Shown: positions 28,029 to 35,985 of the stretch, piece after piece
How positions within the stretch are numbered: the first letter of the stretch is position 1
How the letters are laid out: each line of letters starts with the position of its first letter
Assembly (NCBI GenBank): GCA_963727545.1
Contig: CAVSGS010000012.1
Span: forward strand, 310,001-374,000
Direction of reading: 5' to 3'
From: Flexifilum sp963727545
GTDB lineage: Bacteria > Chloroflexota > Anaerolineae > Aggregatilineales > Phototrophicaceae
Length of the DNA: 64,000 nucleotides
Position numbers and translations under genes: made by a program
The notes under the pieces: generated by a model
Told to the model about the DNA's origin: nothing
The model's database searches: none
Seen by the model: only the letters and a program-made list of their open reading frames with translations

Positions 28029-29001
28029 CGAGTAGATTTACCACCACGTAAATAAAGGCGATTAAAATGCTCACGCCCATAATCGCCGGGAAATCCTGCG
28101 ACGTCGAGGCGCGAAAGGTATAACGACCAATGCCGGGCCACGCAAAGATTGACTCGGTCAGCACGGCACCCGCTAACAGCGATCCATAGGATAAACCGAT
28201 CACGGTCACAATTGGCAGCAGCGCGTTGGATAAACCATGCCGCAAAATGACAAACCGCTCGCGCAGACCTTTGGCTCGTGCTGTCCGCATGTAGTCGGCA
28301 CTGAGCACTTCCAGCATCGACGAGCGAGTTACGCGGATGATCAAGCCGGAAGTGTACATTCCCAGCACAATGCTCGGCAGCACTAGATGCGAAACGGCAT
28401 CCTTAAACGTGTTGAACTGTCCGGCGAGCAAGCTGTCGACAGTGAAAAAGCCGGTGACAGTTGGCGGATCGGCGATGCGCACGCCTAATCGACCGGGACC
28501 GGCGACGATGCCAAGCTGCGCGTGCAAGACGGTTAGCCCAACCAGCGCGAGGAGGAAAACCGGTACGCTCACGCCGATCAAACCGAGCGTGCGGACAATG
28601 TAGTCGATCGGGCGGTTCTGCCAGACTGCCGAGATGACGCCGAAAACAACCCCCAAGACGACACCGAAGACGATGCTGGTCGTCGCGAGTTCAATCGTCG
28701 CCGGGAGAAACTGAGCGATGTCGTCGGCGACCGGGCGGCGCGTCTTGATCGAGCGTCCTAGATCGCCGTGCAGCAAGTTGCTGACGTAAACCAAATACTG
28801 CTCGACAGGCGACTTATCCAAGCCCCACTCAGCGCGAAAAGCGGCGACGATCTCCGGGTTGTTCAACTGATTCTGCGGTAGGTTCGCATTAATTGGGTCG
28901 GCGGGCACAGCATTGGCAATGATGAACGCCACCAGCGTGATCCCGATCAGCAGTGGAATGACGAACAGAACCCGGCGCAGAATGTAGCGATAAAGCGGCA
29001 T
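27982..29001 (-). CDS. Oligopeptide/dipeptide ABC transporter permease (DppB-like)
   Basis: 339 aa with an N-terminal membrane segment (ILRRVLFVIPLLIGITLVAF) and five more helices. Family features: NPE-VAAFRAEWGLDKSPVEQYL periplasmic region, EAA loop RTARAKGLRERFVILRHGL, and VIGLSYGSLLAGAVLTESIFAWPG. Pairs with the DppC-like permease to form the channel. ATG 29001; separated from the binding-protein gene by about 100 bp containing a strong palindrome. Confidence 0.9.
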   Translation of the reverse strand: MPLYRYILRRVLFVIPLLIGITLVAFIIANAVPADPINANLPQNQLNNPEIVAAFRAEWGLDKSPVEQYLVYVSNLLHGDLGRSIKTRRPVADDIAQFLPATIELATTSIVFGVVLGVVFGVISAVWQNRPIDYIVRTLGLIGVSVPVFLLALVGLTVLHAQLGIVAGPGRLGVRIADPPTVTGFFTVDSLLAGQFNTFKDAVSHLVLPSIVLGMYTSGLIIRVTRSSMLEVLSADYMRTARAKGLRERFVILRHGLSNALLPIVTVIGLSYGSLLAGAVLTESIFAWPGIGRYTFRASTSQDFPAIMGVSILIAFIYVVVNLLVDILYYFIDPRIRAA

Positions 29002-29020
29002 TCAGACTCTCACAGCATAT

Positions 29021-29047
29021 GGGTAGGGGCACGGCTTGCCGTGCCCC
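29021..29047. repeat. REP-like palindrome within the ABC operon
   Basis: GGGGCACGGC (29026-29035), TT, GCCGTGCCCC (29038-29047): 10-bp perfect arms with a 2-nt loop, preceded by GGGTA. It lies between the binding-protein gene and dppB and could protect the upstream mRNA end, favouring excess binding protein. Same edge sequence (GTAGGGGC) as the palindrome at 14253. Confidence 0.6.
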
Positions 29048-29104
29048 GATGAAAGAGATTGGATATGGTGGCAGGTTTTAGCCCTGCCCTACCCCACCGA
29101 GCAA

Positions 29105-30673
29105 TTAGCTGGTGCGGCTCAGCAGCGAGAGATCGACCAACCACTGCGGATGCCAGACGTAGCCCTGAATGTCCGAGCGATAAGCGGTCTGGACTGCCGG
29201 TTGCAGGAATGCCGCCCAAGGACTGTTGGTTTGCAGCACGTCCTGAATTTGTTGGAACAGCGCAATGCGGGCGTCGGTGTTGGTTTCAACGCGTGCTTGA
29301 TCGCGTAGGTCAAGGATGGTCTGGTCGGCGTTGGCGTCGGTCCAGTTGGCGCGGTCGGCAACGATGCCACCGGGCACGAACGAGAGCGTGTCGATCGGGT
29401 CGAGCACGTCCGGACCCCAGAACCAATAACCGAGAGCTTCCTGACCATTGCGGTATTCTTCCAGCGCAACCTGAAGCTCGCCGGGGTTGAGCGTCACGTT
29501 GATGCCGACGTCGGCGAGGTCAGCCTGAATCTTCTGGGCGTTGGTTTCCATGTTCACGCCTTGGAAGGTGAAGATCGGATAGCTGAGGGTGATGTCGAAG
29601 CCATCAGGATAGCCCGCATCGGTCAGAAGCTGTTTCGCTTTGTCGAGGTCGCGGACGACGGCGTGATCTTCACCATAGGCGCTCTGAAGACCGATCGCCA
29701 TTGGCGACGCAGGGGTCAGCCCGCCCCACAATGCCTTGTAGCCTTCGTAGTCGAGCGCCAAGCGGATCGCTTCCTGAACCTGCGGGTCAGCGACGGGACC
29801 ACCGACAGCGGGATCGTTATTCATGAGCAGGAAGTGGACGATGTTGCCAGCGCCATTGAAGATCGAGATGTCGGAATTGTTCTCCAGCGACGGGATTTGA
29901 TCGGAGGTCAAGTCAAGGGCAATGTCGATTTCGCCGGATTCCAGCGCGACCTTCTGAGTCGCCGCTTCGGGAATGTTGGTGATGATGATTTTGTCGAAGT
30001 ACGGCGCGTCACCCCAGTAGTTGTCGTTGCGGGTGAGGACGGTTTCGACCTGCGGTTCCCAGCTATCGAGCACGTAGGGACCAGTTCCTGCCGACGCGCC
30101 GTTGAGGTAAGTCTCGGCGGTGTCGGTCGTTGAGGCGTCTTCGGCGTCCGTGCCGCCGTTCGCCTGAACGACTGCCGCGTCGGTGACGGCGAGCGCCGTA
30201 TTCGCCAAGTTCGCCAAGAAGGCGGGCGTTACTTCGCTAAGCGTAATCGTCACAGTGCTGGCATCGGTCGCGACGATGCTGGTCATGTTGCCCAGCAGGA
30301 AGGAAGGATTGCCCTGCACGTTCTTCAGACGCAGGAACGAGAAGACCACATCGTCCGCCGTGACCGCATCGCCATTCGCGAACTTGGCGTCACGCAGCGT
30401 GAAGGTGTAGGTCAAGCCATCGTCGGATACGTCCCAACTGGTCGCCAAGCTCGGCTCGATGCTGGCGGCACTGTCTTTCGGGAACGTCACCAATGTATCG
30501 TAGGTCAGCTTGTTGACGATTCCGGTTGTCTGCGTATAACCACGCGCAGGATCGAGCGAGTCGGTACTTTCGGCGTGACCGACGACCAACGTCTTTTCCT
30601 CTTGCGCGGCTAGCGCCCCGGCGGTGAGCAACAGCACCACCAACCCCAACGAGAGAATCCGAAGTAAGCGCAT
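29105..30673 (-). CDS. ABC transporter substrate-binding protein, family 5 (peptide/nickel type)
   Basis: 522 aa. Signal peptide residues 1-22 (LVVLLLTAGALAAQ); no lipobox Cys, so it is either free or held otherwise. SBP_bac_5 features: DPARGYTQTTGIVNKLTYDTLV, SWDVSDDGLTYTFTLRD, DDVVFSFLRLK, NDNYWGDAPYFDKI, IRLALDYEGY. Captures oligopeptides or similar ligands for the downstream permeases. A nearby M24 aminopeptidase reads the other way and may use imported peptides. The cytoplasmic ATPases must be encoded elsewhere. Confidence 0.9.
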   Translation of the reverse strand: MRLLRILSLGLVVLLLTAGALAAQEEKTLVVGHAESTDSLDPARGYTQTTGIVNKLTYDTLVTFPKDSAASIEPSLATSWDVSDDGLTYTFTLRDAKFANGDAVTADDVVFSFLRLKNVQGNPSFLLGNMTSIVATDASTVTITLSEVTPAFLANLANTALAVTDAAVVQANGGTDAEDASTTDTAETYLNGASAGTGPYVLDSWEPQVETVLTRNDNYWGDAPYFDKIIITNIPEAATQKVALESGEIDIALDLTSDQIPSLENNSDISIFNGAGNIVHFLLMNNDPAVGGPVADPQVQEAIRLALDYEGYKALWGGLTPASPMAIGLQSAYGEDHAVVRDLDKAKQLLTDAGYPDGFDITLSYPIFTFQGVNMETNAQKIQADLADVGINVTLNPGELQVALEEYRNGQEALGYWFWGPDVLDPIDTLSFVPGGIVADRANWTDANADQTILDLRDQARVETNTDARIALFQQIQDVLQTNSPWAAFLQPAVQTAYRSDIQGYVWHPQWLVDLSLLSRTS

Positions 30674-30799
30674 ACCTTTTACTCCTGACAGCAGCTGATA
30701 AAGCGTTACGAAATATTACAAACGACGGTAGGATTGTAGCGAGGATAGCCTAAACTCGCAAGAATACCACTTGGTTATATGCCCGACTTGTCGCTGACG

Positions 30800-30808
30800 T
30801 GTTATAGT
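30800..30808 (+). promoter_or_regulatory. Extended -10 promoter upstream of the M24 peptidase
   Basis: TG at 30800-30801, one base, then TATAGT at 30803-30808, giving an extended -10 element. Start of transcription would be near 30815, 26 nt before ATG 30841. No convincing -35 box. Confidence 0.4.
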
Positions 30809-30840
30809 CGCGGCTTCTCATCGAAACTGACAGGTGCACC

Positions 30841-31983
30841 ATGGCTACTTATTCCGAACGAATTCAAAAATTCCAGCAAGTCATCGACGCCGATTTGGTT
30901 TTTCTGCCGATTTCGTCTGACCTGCAATATCTCGCAGGTGTCCCGCGTGACATCCCCAATTTCGGCGCGACGATCCATCCCGGCGCGTGGCTCGAAGGCG
31001 CGTGGCTGACGCCCAAGCACGAGCCGATCCTCACGCTGCCGCGGATGACCGCCGAGTATGGTGGATTGAACCGGCTGAAGGGCGTCGATCTGCGGGTATT
31101 GGGCGATTGGGATGACCCGGACAAGCTGGTTGCCGACATCATCAAAGGACTCAATCTGCCCGCGAAACCCCGGGTCGCCGTCAGCGATTGGACGCATGGC
31201 GAAACGATTGTCCACTTGCAAGCGCTGCTGCCCGATGCCAAGTTCGTCTCGGCAACCGACATGCTTCGTTCGTTGCGCGTGATCAAGGACGAAGACGAAA
31301 TCGCCGCGATGCGCAAGGCGGGCGAGGTCACCGAGGCGGCATTTGCCGACGTGCTCAAGCAGTTGAAGATCGGCATGACCGAACTCGACGTGATCAGCGA
31401 AATCGATCACCAGATGCGCAAGCATGGTTCGCGCGGACCATCATTCACGACGTCGATGTATAACAGCGGTCCCAATTATCCGTTGATGCACGGGGCGCGT
31501 GAGGCATCATGGAACCGGCAGATGCTTGCGCCGATGTCGCTGTTGTTCGACTTTGGGGCGGTGCTCGGCGACTACTGCTATGACTATGGGCGCACGGTCT
31601 GCTTCGGCGCGCCGAGCGCTGAGCAGCAGCGGATTTACGATACGGTCATGGCATCGCAAGCTGCCGGCATCGCCGCGCTCAAGGCGGGCGAAGTGACCTG
31701 TGAGGAAGTCGATGCCGCCGCGCGCAAGGTGGTCGAAGATGCGGGTTATGGACCGAACTTCCGGCATCGCTTGGGGCACGGGATCGGCGTGGATGTTCAC
31801 GAACCGCCTTTCTTGACCAAGACCAACACGACCGTCGTGCAAGAGGGAATGCTGTTCACGGTTGAGCCGAGCATTCTATTCGCCGACGGCTTCTCGGCGC
31901 GCGTCGAGGACATCATCGTGGCGCGTCCCGGCGGCGGTGAGAAGCTGACCAACGGCTGGCAGTCGCTGATCGTCATCGAATAG
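30841..31983 (+). CDS. M24 family metallopeptidase (Xaa-Pro aminopeptidase-like)
   Basis: 380 aa. Creatinase-like N-terminal domain (about 1-150) and pita-bread C-terminal domain. The five metal ligands of the M24 peptidases are visible in order: Asp in LLFDFGAV, Asp in DYCYDYGRTV, His in LGHGIGVDVHE, Glu in FTVEPSI and Glu in ARVEDI. It should remove N-terminal residues next to proline or a related substrate; no signal peptide, so cytoplasmic. Heads a rightward group with two LLM oxidoreductases and a TIGR04076 gene, spacing 9-10 nt, so probably one operon. Confidence 0.88.
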   Translation: MATYSERIQKFQQVIDADLVFLPISSDLQYLAGVPRDIPNFGATIHPGAWLEGAWLTPKHEPILTLPRMTAEYGGLNRLKGVDLRVLGDWDDPDKLVADIIKGLNLPAKPRVAVSDWTHGETIVHLQALLPDAKFVSATDMLRSLRVIKDEDEIAAMRKAGEVTEAAFADVLKQLKIGMTELDVISEIDHQMRKHGSRGPSFTTSMYNSGPNYPLMHGAREASWNRQMLAPMSLLFDFGAVLGDYCYDYGRTVCFGAPSAEQQRIYDTVMASQAAGIAALKAGEVTCEEVDAAARKVVEDAGYGPNFRHRLGHGIGVDVHEPPFLTKTNTTVVQEGMLFTVEPSILFADGFSARVEDIIVARPGGGEKLTNGWQSLIVIE

Positions 31984-31992
31984 GATCAGTCG

Positions 31993-32992
31993 TTGAAATT
32001 CAGCTTACGCTTCAATAATGACCTGCCCGCTGCCCAGTACGTGACGCTGGCGCGCACCGCTGAAACAGCGGGCTTTGATCAATTTTGGGTCAGCAACGAT
32101 CTATTTCTGCGCAGCGCGCCGGTGATCCTGACGGCGATTGCGACCGCGACCGAGCGGATCGAGATCGGGACGTGCATCGTCAATCCGTACTCGATCAATC
32201 CGGCAGAGATCGCCATGTTCGCGGCGACGCTCGACGAGGTGTCCGGTGGTCGCTTCAACCTCGGCATCGCCGCCGGTGCGGGTGATTTTTTGAAATGGAT
32301 TGGTATCGAGCAGCACAAGCCGCTGGCGGCGGTGCGCGAGTCGACTCACGGCAATCAACCACCTGCTTCGCGGTGAAACCGCCGCAGTCGAGGGTAAGTT
32401 TTTGCAGTGGAACGGCGAGGCTTATCTGCGGTTCAAGCCAGAGCGCCGTGTGCCGATCTACATCGGCGCGATGAGTCCCAACATGCTCCGGCTGATCGGT
32501 GAAGCTGCCGACGGTGGACTCCCCTTGCTCTTTCCGCCTGAGCATTACGAGACCGTACTGCCCTACATCCGCGAGGGCGCGGAGCGTGCTGGACGCGATC
32601 TCGATACAGTTGACGTTGCCGCTTGTATCTGGTGCTCGATTGGCGACGATCAAGCGGCGGCTGAGGACGTGCTGCGCGAAAAGATCGCCTACTACGGACA
32701 CGGGCTTAGTCCGCTGATCTGGGATCAACTCGGTTTGACGCGCACGGACTTCGATCCGATCGAGCACGCGATCATGGTCGAGCGCGATACCGAGAAAGCC
32801 AAACGGATGGTCACGCCCGCGATGCTCAGGATTGGTATCACCGGGACAACGCATGATCTGATCGAACGCTTGGAGCATTTGGTCGAATTAGGCGTCCGTC
32901 ACCTGAGTTTCGGACCGCCATTGGGACCCGATCCGCTGGCGGCGATCCAAGCCATCGGTCGCGACGTGATCCCCTACTTTCGGGATCGGTGA
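31993..32992 (+). CDS. LLM-class flavin-dependent oxidoreductase (frame broken near 32345)
   Basis: Luciferase-like TIM barrel. First part: DLPAAQYVTLARTAETAGFDQFWVSND, TATERIEIGTCIVNPYS, SGGRFNLGIAAGAGDFL. Second part in the next frame: LTAINHLLRGETAAVEGKF, RRVPIYIGAMSPNMLRLIGE, GVRHLSFGPPLGPDP. The break fits one extra A at about 32345 (VRES then LTAINHLL); span is one base over. Resembles F420-dependent methylene-H4MPT reductase-like members; whether it uses FMN or F420 cannot be told. Start TTG 31993, 9 nt after the M24 stop. Confidence 0.8.
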
Positions 32993-33001
32993 GGGGCGCG
33001 C

Positions 33002-33313
33002 ATGGAGTTCGAACTCTACGACCTGCGTGTGACCGTCACCGCAATTGAGGGACGCTCGGTCTGCGGCATGAAAGTCGGCGATTACTTCGAGCTGACCGAA
33101 AGCAGCAAGCTGCGCTTGCCGCCCGGTCAGCACTTCTGTATTTATGCGCTGGCGGCGGTGCTGCCGCTGCTGGCGGCAAAGCAGCGCCAACTCGCTGCTA
33201 ACGACTGGCTTGAACGCGACTCACTGATCGCTTGCCCGGACCCGGATGAGCGATTGATCATGCGGATTGAGCGGATTGGTCAGCAGACACTCGACAGTGA
33301 TGCACTAACGTGA
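33002..33313 (+). CDS. TIGR04076 family small protein
   Basis: 103 aa, cytoplasmic. Pattern VCGMKVGDYFEL, HFCIYALAAVLPLLAAKQR, NDWLERDSLIACPDPDERLIMRI matches the TIGR04076 family, which has conserved Cys residues and no known function. It lies between two LLM flavin oxidoreductase genes (10 nt after the first; GTGA overlap with the second), which suggests it works with a flavin or F420 redox reaction. That link is context only. Confidence 0.75.
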   Translation: MEFELYDLRVTVTAIEGRSVCGMKVGDYFELTESSKLRLPPGQHFCIYALAAVLPLLAAKQRQLAANDWLERDSLIACPDPDERLIMRIERIGQQTLDSDALT

Positions 33314-34305
33314 AGCAGATCAGCATCGCCCTTCAAACTGACAAGACTCCCGCCGAATACGTGGGGCTGGCACAGTTGATCGACCGCTATGGTTTCGACG
33401 TGGTCAGCGTTTACTCCGATGCCCCCTTTCATCCGAGCTATGCGCCACTGCTGCTGATGGCTCCGTACCTCACCCATGCGCGCATCGGCGCTGCGGCGAT
33501 CTCCCCGGCGCGCGTCCATCCAATCGACATTGCCGCGCAGACTGCCCTACTCGCCCAGCTTGCGCCGGGCGGCGTTTACATTGGCATCGCCCGCGGTGCA
33601 TGGCTGAGCGATCACGGCATCACTGAGTCGGATAAGCCGATTACCGCGATTCGTGAAGCAGTTGACGTGGTGCGCTATCTGCTGGAAGGCAGGAGCGGCG
33701 GCTACGATGGCGAAGTCTATTCGCTGGCGCCACACGTTCACGCGCCCTACCCCCTGCCCCATACCCGGATCCCGGTCTTGATCGGGACGTGGGGACGCAG
33801 CCTCGGCGCGGTCGCCGGAGAAATCGCCGACGAGGTGAAAGTCGGCGGTACGGCGAATCCCGACCTGATCCCGATCATGCGGAGCTACATTGCAGTCGGC
33901 GAACGGCGCGCCGATCGCGTTGGTTCGGTCCGTTTGTGCGTCGGCGCGGTCACGGTGATCGACGACGACCGCGAAGCCGCGCGTGCAGCAGCACGCCGCG
34001 AGGTCGCGCTCTACCTGCCGGTCGTCGCGCCGCTCGACCCGACGATCAGCGTCGAGCCGGAACTGATCGCCCGCTTGCGGCAGCAAGTCGAGCAAGGTGA
34101 CGAGGACGAAGCCGCGCGACTGATCTCCGACGATTTGCTGGATCGCTTCGCCTTTGCCGGGAATGCGGCAGACCTCCTGCGGCAGTGTGAAGCGCTGTTT
34201 GCGGCAGGCGCGACGCGCATCGAGTTTGGCACCCCGCATGGACTCTCGCCCGAACGGGGCATCCGCTTGCTGGGCGAACAAGTGCTGCCTCATCTATCGC
34301 GCTGA
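33310..34305 (+). CDS. LLM-class flavin-dependent oxidoreductase
   Basis: 331 aa, intact. Luciferase-like: YVGLAQLIDRYGFDVVSVYSD, RIGAAAISPARVHPIDIAAQTALL, GGVYIGIARGAWL, RIPVLIGTWGRSLGAVAGEIADEVKVGG, FGTPHGLSPERGIRLLGEQVLP. Paralogous in plan to the gene at 31993. GTG 33310 overlaps the TIGR04076 stop (GTGA), so translation is coupled. Electron carrier and substrate unknown. Convergent with the FGE-like gene. Confidence 0.87.
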   Translation: MKQISIALQTDKTPAEYVGLAQLIDRYGFDVVSVYSDAPFHPSYAPLLLMAPYLTHARIGAAAISPARVHPIDIAAQTALLAQLAPGGVYIGIARGAWLSDHGITESDKPITAIREAVDVVRYLLEGRSGGYDGEVYSLAPHVHAPYPLPHTRIPVLIGTWGRSLGAVAGEIADEVKVGGTANPDLIPIMRSYIAVGERRADRVGSVRLCVGAVTVIDDDREAARAAARREVALYLPVVAPLDPTISVEPELIARLRQQVEQGDEDEAARLISDDLLDRFAFAGNAADLLRQCEALFAAGATRIEFGTPHGLSPERGIRLLGEQVLPHLSR

Positions 34306-34337
34306 TACTCGCTGATTTTGCTGCCCGGTTCGCTCGG

Positions 34338-35930
34338 TTATCCGACAGCATTATCGATCGTGATCACGCGCAGCCCGACGTCAAACCAATAGCGTCCGGG
34401 CGGATTGACAAAGCGATAGGCGGACTGAGCAGGCAGATTATTGAAGGCGAAAGAACTGCCTTTCACCAGTTCATTGCTGCCGTTGCAGGTGCCTACCGGG
34501 TCATAGGTGATGAGTTGGGCGTCGTAGTTGGCGTCATAACAATCTGAAACCCACTCGCCGGCATTACCTGCCATATTCAGCGCGCCTACCCAACTCGCGC
34601 CTTCGGGGTAGCTGGTGACCGACACGGTGCGTCCGATCATGCCGTAGACATTCGCCTGATAGTTGAACGTATCGCCCCAAGGATAAAGCGGCGCATTTGG
34701 ACCGCGCGCCGCATATTCCCACTCTGCCTCGGTCGGGATGCTCCCGCCGCGCCACTGCGCGTACGCTTCCGCTTGTTGGAGTGTCATCCCCACCCGCGGC
34801 GTATCGGATTGCGGCGACGACGCGAAGCTGTCGAGATTGGCAAAGGGCGATCCGGTTGCTTGGCGGAACTGCTCCCATTGAGAATTGCTGACTTCGTACT
34901 TATCGATCCAGAAATTATGAGTGATGCACACTGTTCGCGCGCTGTGTCCTTTGATCTGGTTACTGAGGTCGCCGAGGCTGTCGCTGCCCATCGTGAAGCA
35001 GCCCGCCGGAACGTAGACCTGAACCACGCCCTGCGAATCAGTGCGCTCTTGTGCCGGGGTGCTCCCTGAGGCATCCGACCAGACCTGCTGAACTACGCTC
35101 GGATTGACCTGACGCGGATCTAAGTTGATGCCGTTGTCGGTGAAAGCGGCATCGGAGATATAGACGCTCCCCTGTTGCCCGATGAAGACGATCGAACTAG
35201 TTTGCAGCGCAGCGAAAGCGATAAAACGGTAGCCGTACTGGTTGACGCTGATCTCGAAGCTCTTAGAGAATTTCCAGTCCTCGCCCTTACCAACCTGATC
35301 GAAGACGAAGCCGCGCACGCGCTCATTGGGTTGAAAACCAGCCAGCAATCCAGTGGTCAGCGCACCACGGAAGAAGATAGTGTTGGTAATCCCCGGCATG
35401 GTGATCTGCAGGTCGGCTTGAACCGGATTAGTCAGCGAAATACGCCAATTGCCTGCCGTGAGTGGCGCACGCAGCGGCAGCGCGGCGACGTAGACCGTCT
35501 CGCCGAAATTCTCGTCAAAGTAGGTGTAGAGCGCCGCTGGGGTGAGATTGCCGTTCGGATCGAAGACGCGAACGTCGGATGGCTTGATTTCAGCGTCGGA
35601 GCAAATCGACGGCAGTTGGACGCGGAAATCGGGGATCGAGCTGACGAACTGCGGATCGTCGTTGTAGTCCAATGCGCCGTTGGCGATGTTCATGCTGCAG
35701 ACTAAGAAGGGGCGATTGCCACTAGTGCCAATCGACGCTCCGGCGATCAGATCGGGTGAGAAAAGATCGCCGAGATCGACCACCAGCGTCGCGCCGGGAT
35801 CGTCGGGCGGTGCTGTCGGTGTGGGTGTTGGCGTCTCGGTTTGCGCTGCCGCTGGCAAAATCGTTACCCACGATAGCGCCAGCGTGATCAGCAGCACAAG
35901 CATTACGGTTGACAGAGATCGGTTCTTCAT
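34338..35930 (-). CDS. Secreted protein with C-terminal FGE/SUMF1-like domain
   Basis: 530 aa. Signal peptide 1-29 (ALSWVTILPAAAQ), a Thr/Pro linker (TETPTPTPTAPP), a middle beta-rich region of unknown kind, then an FGE-sulfatase fold from about residue 270: VYVPAGCFTMGSD, FWIDKYEVSNSQWEQF, PTEAEWEYAARGP, YPWGDTF, NMAGNAGEWVSDCYD, and VGLRVI at the end. The usual active-site stretch reads KGSSFAFNN without Cys, so formylglycine-generating activity is doubtful; a binding role is likelier. Follows the TIR gene on the same strand after 55 nt, so the two are probably co-transcribed. Confidence 0.82.
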   Translation of the reverse strand: MKNRSLSTVMLVLLITLALSWVTILPAAAQTETPTPTPTAPPDDPGATLVVDLGDLFSPDLIAGASIGTSGNRPFLVCSMNIANGALDYNDDPQFVSSIPDFRVQLPSICSDAEIKPSDVRVFDPNGNLTPAALYTYFDENFGETVYVAALPLRAPLTAGNWRISLTNPVQADLQITMPGITNTIFFRGALTTGLLAGFQPNERVRGFVFDQVGKGEDWKFSKSFEISVNQYGYRFIAFAALQTSSIVFIGQQGSVYISDAAFTDNGINLDPRQVNPSVVQQVWSDASGSTPAQERTDSQGVVQVYVPAGCFTMGSDSLGDLSNQIKGHSARTVCITHNFWIDKYEVSNSQWEQFRQATGSPFANLDSFASSPQSDTPRVGMTLQQAEAYAQWRGGSIPTEAEWEYAARGPNAPLYPWGDTFNYQANVYGMIGRTVSVTSYPEGASWVGALNMAGNAGEWVSDCYDANYDAQLITYDPVGTCNGSNELVKGSSFAFNNLPAQSAYRFVNPPGRYWFDVGLRVITIDNAVG

Positions 35931-35985
35931 ATCCCCTCCGTCTGACTATTCCACAGGTGCGTATCGACCGCCCTACCCGATTCGT

